Shown here: positions 56,751-64,000 of the stretch, piece by piece
Layout of the letters: the number at the start of each line of letters is the position of its first letter
Numbering within the stretch: position 1 is the first letter of the stretch
Origin: Isoetes taiwanensis
Lineage: Eukaryota; Streptophyta; Lycopodiopsida; Isoetales; Isoetaceae
Direction: 5' to 3'
Assembly (NCBI GenBank): GCA_021234155.1
Contig: JAJEKV010000093.1
Coordinates: forward strand, 3,652,024-3,716,023
Length of the DNA: 64,000 bases
The notes under the pieces: generated by a model
What the model saw: the letters and a program-made list of their open reading frames with translations, nothing else
Told to the model about the DNA's origin: nothing
Database searches by the model: none
Position numbers and translations under genes: made by a program

Positions 56751-58590
56751 ATTTCTTTCAATGTAAGGTCATGCATTAGTGGCTCTAAGTATAGCATGTT
56801 TAAGGTATTGGAAATTTGAGGATTGTGAGCGTCAATAGTTATAGGGCATGCAGTAGTTACAGGGCATGCAGTTCTATACTAGAAGTATTAAGTGGGAATT
56901 TGTATTCATAATTGTAAAAGAACCCCAACATCTACGTCCTTTAGACTTAGAATATATACGCACTAGAATCAGAACGCTTACCATTTGGGTGACCTAAACA
57001 GCTGCAACATCAACGAAAGGCATTTATGTCGAGAGAGGATTTTAGTGGTTACACAAACATAAGTAGAAATATGATAAGAGGAGAGATTAGCTCCCTTTTA
57101 CCATTTAAACTAGCTTTATTGACCAAGATTTAGGTCCCAATCCTTTATTTTCATCTCCCAAATTGTTTTGAAGCATTCTTCTACTAATTCTCAAGTGATT
57201 GCAAACTTATTCTTCCTTTGCGTGGTACTCAATCCGGTGTTTTGCCTCAAGGTGTGCCTCTACTTATGGGCTCATACAAGAAAAGCAATAGGTGGCCTCT
57301 TACTTGATCTCTCGAGAAAAGATTCAAAAGAAGGTTTAGGGAATTTTGGTAGGGATCTTTTAATGTTTATACAGTGTTATAACCTTTGGCAAACAATTTT
57401 AGCACCTCTCACATATGATAATATGATTGTTGCAACGAATTTATGTTGCAATACTATAAACATTGACATTTTCTTTCAAATTTTGTACAAATCAATTTCA
57501 AGAAGAGGAAATAGTCTACTTTCTAAACTAGGTAGTTGAAATTCCTAGCAAACATTCCCTTTTTCTCAACCCACACTATAAACAACGTGATTGAAAAGAG
57601 AAATGTTCGCGGCCAAGGGGAAGGGAAAGCGTTAGCACGCTAGGCGCGATAAGTTTCTTGTATTTATAAATGGTCCACCTTTTTCTATTTTAGGCTTGAT
57701 GCCATAATAATATCTTCTCGACCCTTAGATATTTTAATGGCCTTAGATAAGGTCCTTAAAACCAATGGTCCATTAAAAAAAACAACATTTTTTATTAAGA
57801 ACTTTTTTCTTCAACCAAAATTTTGAAAAAAGCATTTGCCAATGTAATTGGAGAAGAAAGCTTGAGGATGAAGACCATACTAGCAATCCAACATGTCGAT
57901 GTAGCGTGCTCCATTTCTCTGGTTTAGATATAGGTCGAACTCCACAGCACTTAGGTAAGGTTTTTAAAATTTCATATTAAAAACCATTTTCCTTAGCTAA
58001 GGGATTTATTAGTGCATCTAATGTAAGAACTCAAAACTTTCGCACTTTCAGCTTAAAAATCTCTAAGGTCTTATGACTGCAACTTAGTAATATCTTAGTT
58101 GAATTCAACCATGTATAGAATGCAAATGCTTACTAATTGTCACTACTTGCCATTATTATTCAGACCCGCTCTTCATGCTCGACTTTCCTCTGTTGACTAA
58201 AATTTTCCTTAAAGCCTTAAGCCAAAGCAACCCAATTCCATCAATGGTTACCTAGCCTTATATTTCAACAAGCCAACAAAAAGATGGACTAAGGAATTAT
58301 TAAACAAAGAAAAATTAGACTAAACAAAATTATGTCAGCGAATAACACAACAAGCCAAAACAGTCCACTCCATCATCTTGCGGTTCCAAGTTTATGCAAA
58401 GGTTTTTCTTGTTTATGCTTGCTGCTCTCTTTTTTGTTTTGGGTGCAAATTGGTCTCGTGGGCGCTAAAAACCTATTCTATTCTATTTTTCTTCTAAAAT
58501 CATGTTTTGGCATGTCGACCAAATTTGCCCTTGTTCTTAAATTTGGTCCTTTTTCAACCATTTCAACTTTGTCTCATTTCAATTTGCTCT
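56751..58590. other. Intergenic, nothing recognised
   Basis: AT-rich. An open frame at 57,168-57,539 has no recognisable domain and poor coding character. A short duplication (catgcagtagttacaggg) is at about 56,846-56,872. Confidence 0.4.
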
Positions 58591-59330
58591 TCCTCTTCTC
58601 TCAGCAGTACCTTATTCTCTTTGAATTGTTTCCAGGCAGGGGAGGGGCTTCTTCCTGCCTGGTTTGGCCAATTTGGCGTTGCTTTCCTGCTTGTCCTTTT
58701 AGGCCTTTAGCCTTCATCCTGTGACCTTAGGTCCTCGATCCTAGTTTGTTAAGGAAGTCCTTTGGTATTGGGGGCTTTGTTGGTTTCATGCGAGGTTGCG
58801 GTGCAAGAATGTCATAGATAGGCTTCTCATTCATCTCGGTGATTTCTACAATGGTGGGCCGGTGGATAGCCGCACATCATGCGAACTACCCACGAAAAAA
58901 TAAAGGGAAATCAATTATATCACTTGGACCCCAAAACAAATACAATGCTAATAGATGAGTGGCTGATGTACCCTAGAAAGCTTATCACCGGGATTAAAAA
59001 CCCGCCCTTCCGGGTTTTCGAGGAAAAACCTAGTGATAAGCCTACCCGGCAGGGGCTTAGACAAGCGTTAAGGCATAGAATCGCTCCCAAAAACCCCGCA
59101 TGGGAAGTCAAAGCGGATGGCGTTAAGCCAGCACTGCACCTACACATCACCAACACAATAAACGAGAAACATACCAGAGAATAGCATCACCCAGTGGGTG
59201 GAAAGAAAGCATCACCCACCGGGTGGAAAAACATGATAAACAGAACTTGTACAAAATATAAACAAAGAAGGGGGAGGGTGGGTTCAAAGAGAATAAAGAT
59301 GCTGCGAGAGAAGAGGAAGCTTAGATGAAA
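58590..59330. repeat. Dispersed repeat family X, copy 2 (inverted-repeat form)
   Basis: 58,595-58,800 copies 1,768-1,985 in direct orientation. 58,825-59,325 is the reverse complement of about 2,117-2,560. The two outer ends (cttcctcttctctc.cagca...ttattctctttgaa and its complement) therefore form terminal inverted repeats of about 45 bp, giving a 0.74-kb unit. Confidence 0.7.
59186..59232 (+). repeat. Short palindromic repeats, caccca.cgggtgg
   Basis: gcatcacccagtgggtggaaa and gcatcacccaccgggtgg units lie 27 bp apart. Each core is a palindrome. Similar units recur at 60,403-60,500. Confidence 0.7.
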
Positions 59331-60400
59331 GCGTCAATGAAGAACTACGCAATAAGTAGCAAACGCCCAACTTAGAAGAACGGCCTAAAACGATGCGGCG
59401 CATGCATCGACGATGCAATGCATGCATGCTCGTCTTGACAAGAATGCCTTGGTCGTTTCACGCCGAATCGACGACATAGATGACATTGAAATCACTGTTT
59501 TCAAAGTACAGAGAGCGGATGCCTACATAAATATCTCATCTATTTTAGACGCGAAACAACATTTGTTTCATCATTGTTTATTCTGGTAAGAGACCCGCAA
59601 AGAACACAAAAAACGGCCATAGATAGCCTTGTCATTTCATCCAATGCCAGATTATACAATGTGTGGGAAAATCTTAATGGGGAGCCGACCATAGGAACAA
59701 TGTCTAGCTACCCCATAAATGAAATAAGAAAATATGCAAAGGCAAGATAAGATAAGATAAGATAAGATAAGTTTTTTATCGTCCACGAGAAACCTATCGG
59801 GTTATGGGACCAGAACAAAGAAAGAGGGCATGAGCCCCCAACAGAACAAAAAGGCCTAAGCCTAAATAAAAGTCTGACATGGAAACAAAGCCCCGTAACA
59901 AAACATGAAAGAAATAACAAAAAGAGCTAACTAATAAGGCACTATGCATATCCCAGCCAAGGGTGCTCAGGCCAGTGGTCGCGAATGATAGCTGTGCCCC
60001 CTCTGTACACTGCCCATTTGTTCTGCATCCGAGCCAAGAGAGAGGACAATGGCGACAACTTCACATCGAGATAAAAAACCACGCGTTTCGGGTTTTCGAG
60101 GAAAACCCTAATGAGAAAATGGTGCCATGACCTCGAGGATGCCCCGAAGAGCAAGGTAGGAAATTGGTGAAGCCCGCCCAAAAGCAGCGCGATCAACGCC
60201 ATGGAATGTGTGAAACCTGGAAAAAGGGAGAAATCCCTAAAAAGTATCCGTTAAATGTGATTCTAGGTACAACCATGGCAGGCGAGCACCCCCTAAGAAA
60301 ATAGTCCCCAAAAAGCAAAAAAAGCCCATTAGACATTAGGAAACATAAACAAACATATATAGAAATAGAAAACACCACCAAGAGGTGGAAAAAGAAAAAT
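59331..60400. other. Repeat-derived, non-coding
   Basis: GCATGC-rich palindromes at 59,397-59,430 and a gggttttcgaggaaaa block near 60,090 are shared with family X (59,015). A (GATAA)6 microsatellite is at 59,745-59,770. No gene was recognised. Confidence 0.45.
59745..59770 (+). repeat. (GATAA)n microsatellite
   Basis: Five to six uninterrupted GATAA units. Confidence 0.9.
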
Positions 60401-60402
60401 AA

Positions 60403-60500
60403 CGTCACCTGCTGGTGGAAATCATCTAGCATCACCCAACGGGTGGAAAACTATAGATAGCATTGGGTGGCAAATAATTTGCATCAACCATGGGTAGAAA
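60403..60500 (+). repeat. Second cluster of caccca.cgggtgg palindromic repeats
   Basis: Units near 60,403 (cgtcacctgctggtggaaa), 60,430 (gcatcacccaacgggtggaaa), 60,458 (gcattgggtggcaaa) and 60,481 (gcatcaaccatgggtagaaa) are spaced about 23-28 bp apart with decaying cores. Confidence 0.7.
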
Positions 60501-61059
60501 ACCCCACTTGGTGAGCATTTTTTTTGGCAGCCAACTCAAAATTTTGCTCTAGTAAGTGCTTTACTACTAGATCTAGCTTCTCTAATTGACTGAGGTTTCG
60601 AATACCTCTAAAAGTCCTTTGTCTAGACCTGTTTTGTTCTGCCATAAATTTTGGAATTTGAGTGTACATCTCATTGATAGTTGAGATCTTCATTAGAAAC
60701 ATACAAAGCGACTTCTTTTTCTTGGACCTTTGAAAAATGAAAATGTCAATACATGTTAAAATATCAATATAATGTATACATGTTACCTTAAGTCCAACGT
60801 GTTAACAAGGACTGCATGTCTTTCCTGAGAAGATACAACGTCCTCTTCTTGCTCTGGATTTATAAATCCTGATTAGTAATTTGCATATAATATGTAGCAT
60901 TATAACTTGGGGTTTTTTGTGTTTTTATCTTTGTTTTCTCTAAGGTTTTCATATGATTTGGTGGCGTATTCATCAGGGTGTACTAAATAGTATTTCTAGA
61001 GTGCACCCTTTTTAAGCCGTTGATTTTAGAAAAGGGCCAAATGTGGTGAATATCCTCCC

Positions 61060-61125
61060 ATTAGTTTTAGGGTTTTTTTTAGGGTTGTGTTTTAGGGTTT
61101 TTTTTTAGGGTTGTGTTTTAGGTAA
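61060..61125 (+). repeat. Telomere-like TTTAGGG repeats
   Basis: Four to five TTTAGGG units separated by T runs and gttgtg. The gttttaggg...ttagggttgtg unit of about 28 bp is duplicated. This is an interstitial, degenerate plant telomere-type motif cluster. Confidence 0.75.
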
Positions 61126-62930
61126 TCTTCATCCACTAAAGCGGCATCGTCGAGTCTATTAGCACCTCTTTGATGTTCAAGTGCAACGATTTTAGGTATC
61201 TCTACCATTCGGCATCGGCAACATTTTTGATCGCCATAGCATTTGCATTTGGGTGGATTCAAACCCCACGCAACAAAAGCTTTGTGTATAGATTTGAGGG
61301 CTTGAATCTTGAGCTTTGCAAAACCGAACTTGGCTACATACAAACGCGGTTTGTTTGCAAGCGAGGAGCATTAGCTGGTTTAAGTACTCTTCAAGAGGAC
61401 GAGAAGGTTTCTTGCCCCATTTTCTCGAGAATTGACTTCTTTGTGAGTTTAGTATTTTTCTACATGACTCCTAGCCAAGGTTTATCTAGCAGACTAGCTT
61501 GGTATTGAGACCGCTCAATTATTGTTGGCCCATTCGATTATCATTTATTTTGCAAACCCGACAAAGGGTGTGGCTAAAGGATTTGATCTTCTTTCTCCCT
61601 TGACTCCTTCTTTGCCGGTCTATGGGTAATCTTAAAGCTGTTATCCTAGATAGTAGTTCTTATTGGTTCAGGTTATTTTAAATTGGCCTTATATGTGGGT
61701 GGGAAAGTCATAGGTGAGGAAAGCATTTGGTGCAAAATGGATTCAATTTGATGAAACTGCACTTGTGCTTCACCTTCAAAGCGTCTAAATTGCAAGCCTT
61801 TGAGAAGGCTTATGGTTATCTTGCCACTGAACTGAGTGGTGTGAAGCTTTGGTTGAGACATACTTTTGCCGACATTCCGCTGAAATATACAAGTGAGTGA
61901 TTATCTCCGTGTAATTTGCAAATGCGTCTTTAAGCTTTCCAAATAATTTATCTCAACTTCGTGCAATTCGGGACGTTGGATCGGGCTTGCAAAGTGTGGC
62001 TGCTATTGGAGTTGATTTGGTTCGTGGAACAAAGACATCCTTAATTCTTCTTGGGCTGCATCCGGATGCTCAAATTCATTGAATTCACTTCCTTTTGCTT
62101 TTTTGCCTTTAATCGCTTCTCGCCTATTTTCAAGCGGATGAAAAGGAGAAGAGAATGGGCACCTTTGAGCGAGAGGATTAATCTCTTGTTGCTTTGAACC
62201 CTTAGGTCATACTTGAGCGAGTACACATTTACGGCTCGGCCTACACAAAAAGGTTCAGCATGTCCGCCCTAATTTGATGCAAAAGTTCGATATGACCGTG
62301 ATATCAACCATTCGGGGCATAAAGCCGGGTTCATTTATTCTTTAGGATGAAAAGTTGCTTTGCAAAATGCATCCGGCATTGACCGAGATATAAAGTTTGA
62401 GCTTTACTTTGTAGAGTACCCAGCTATCTAATACCATGCAATTAACCATTATTAAGTAAATCATTAAAATTGTCAAACAGTGGGACTCTTAGGGGTTTAA
62501 TAGTAAACGCGGGGTCCTCTTTGGTAAGCTTGATTTATATCTAAGAGATATCCACTTGGTCTATAAAACTGAGACAACCCTAATAAGATAATCTATGACG
62601 CTTATTACCTCTAGATAGGACATTCATTTTGTTTCTTCTATTTTCATTGCCCTAATAATTGTGTCTCAGGTGGGTAGTTGCTTGCTATGTTCATCAGTCT
62701 CTTACATTCCTGAATCCCTTGTAAATCATTCATTGAAAGACGTAACGCACTGCCGCCAGAAACTCTTCATCGCCCATAACTCAGAGTAAATGTGCACATG
62801 CAAAGACAAAGAGTAGAATCATTGACATCTGTTTCATTCTCAAGTCCATCAGGACCCTTTACCATTGATTCAATGGTCCATATTGAATACTTATCTTGCA
62901 GAGACCTAGAACCATGAGTACAATTTGCAA
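61126..62930. other. Intergenic, nothing recognised
   Basis: Open frames at 61,092-61,343 (minus) and 61,170-61,508 (plus) overlap each other and neither shows a known domain. The rest is AT-rich without repeats I could place. Confidence 0.4.
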
Positions 62931-63456
62931 TATTTAGGCCCATAAAGTTTATTTATGTTTGCTTTAGTTAGGGCCCGAAGGGCCCAAATTTTTTTTAATA
63001 TAACAGTCAACACACAACTACCATTAACATTATTGACACAAACCATTGCATTTAACACATTTAAATTAAAATCCCCCTTAAACCCCTTTGGTTTGGGTGC
63101 ATATTCACACGGGGGTTACGTAGGGGCAGAGAGCCCCAAAAATATATTTACAATACATGTATAAAATTAACACCACTAAGTACATTGTCTCAAACCTTAT
63201 AGTATTTTGCAAACCCTAATATATAGTATACAAAAACTTGTACATGTATACCCCACAAATGAGGATTGCTATGTACGGTCCAGATCTTGGAATAAAGGGC
63301 AAATATGCCCATCCGATGACTCAAGGTCTCGGGAGTAACCCCCGTGTGAATATGCACCCAAACCAAAGGGGGTTTAAGGGGGATTTTAATTTAAATGTGT
63401 TAAATGCAATGGTTTGTGTCAATAATGTTAATGGTAGTTGTGTGTTGACTGTTATA
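62930..63456. mobile_element. Large palindromic element, family Y, copy 2
   Basis: Arms of about 115 bp at 62,999-63,113 and 63,342-63,456 are close to perfect reverse complements (outer end tataacagtcaacacac; inner landmark gtttgggtgcatattcacac). The interior matches copy 1 at 23.4-23.65 kb (tacggtccagatc, aatatgcccatccgat). The shared left flank ttagggc.cgaagggccc begins near 62,967. Arms here are longer and cleaner than in copy 1, but the outermost 40 bases differ between copies. Confidence 0.75.
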
Positions 63457-63683
63457 CATGAAATGACAAAGAAAAAATACCTAAGTCTGGCGGTTGTGTT
63501 GAAGCCTGTTCTTCTTTGTGACTTCCGCCATAATCTTGCTCCTTATTAATTTCTGTTGTAAATAAATGTTTACGCTTGAAGCATATGCATAGACCAATGT
63601 TATAAGATGCCAAAAGCAGCAACAAAAGCAAAATTCAACATGGAAGCAAAATTCTCTTAATAAGATACAAACAATGGACACCA

Positions 63684-63777
63684 GATAATCAGATAATCAG
63701 ATAATGATGTAACTTATGCTTGCTGACAAGGAGGTCCTTTAGTGGCATAATCAGATTATCATAATCAGATAATCATA
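63684..63777 (+). repeat. AATCAGAT(T/A)ATCA low-complexity repeat
   Basis: aatcagat and its near-complement atcagattatc recur at least six times in 90 bases, and some pairs can fold. Confidence 0.8.
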
Positions 63778-64000
63778 AACAATGGTAAGTCTAGATATAC
63801 CATGTATTTAGCACACCATAATTCAGCACAACCTTTTTTAGTATGCAGTCAAGAACAGCATGCATGCAGTAAACATACTAGTACATAATGCTGGCCTATC
63901 CAACTGACGGCTAAGGCCACCCTGAATTCTAACTCCATTTTATTTTTATCCAATGGGACAACGTAACCTAGGTAGCATGCAACATATTGTTGACACCAGT

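Noticed and set aside
57168-57539. 123-codon open frame
   Set aside because: AT-rich, no recognisable domain and no conserved motif.
61092-61508. Overlapping open frames on both strands
   Set aside because: Neither has a known domain; Cys-rich appearance of the minus frame comes from a short GCA/ATTTGCA-rich stretch.
1-64000. tRNA or rRNA genes
   Set aside because: No cloverleaf with A and B boxes and no rRNA sequence was recognised by eye; only the tRNA-complementary primer site at 27,195 was seen.

Overview
The window looks like nuclear DNA from a seed plant with a large, repeat-dominated genome. The reasons are a CYP74 oxylipin cytochrome P450, plant-type Ty1/copia and Ty3/gypsy elements, an L1 LINE whose ORF1 has the plant DUF4283 layout, and MuDR-type Mutator elements. 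A gymnosperm is my guess from the low gene density and many old nested repeats; no marker proves it. I see no tRNA, rRNA, CRISPR or bacterial gene. I recognise three host gene families, and every copy is broken.

Layout. 1-2.6 kb: LTR-like sequence, a telo-box repeat cluster and a dispersed palindrome-rich repeat. 2.77-13.45 kb: a decayed Ty3/gypsy element on the minus strand with 2.3-kb LTRs and a 5-bp target duplication. It sits at the 3' end of a protein-kinase pseudogene that continues at 13.46-14.65 kb. 14.9-23.2 kb: a short inverted-repeat element, a tandem array, and a 6.2-kb Mutator-like element (33-bp terminal inverted repeats, perfect 9-bp target duplication) inserted into one array unit, with a neighbouring unit preserving the empty site. 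Its right end carries a nested 0.67-kb element holding the last part of a MuDR transposase. 23.2-25.1 kb: a palindromic element, then a LINE tail interrupted by a 460-bp inverted-repeat element with a 9-bp target duplication, then a pentanucleotide microsatellite.

26.2-33.6 kb: a CYP74 gene split by a Ty1/copia element whose two 267-bp LTRs read as identical, so the insertion is recent although the element's pol is defective. 35.0-41.8 kb: a degenerate L1 LINE with ORF1, endonuclease, reverse transcriptase and poly(A). 41.87-44.7 kb: a second, 3'-half CYP74 pseudogene and a third, more diverged copy of the CYP74 3' flank, the remains of a tandem family.

44.7-54.2 kb: LTR-like remnants, local tandem duplications and possible but unrecognised minus-strand exons. 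55.5-56.75 kb: a WDR20/CreC-like WD40 pseudogene with intron-like gaps. 56.8-64 kb: further members of the dispersed repeat families, microsatellites, telomere-like repeats and another large palindromic element. The genes do not form a pathway. The story is repeated transposon insertion into genes, tandem arrays and other transposons, with enough target duplications and empty sites to order several events.
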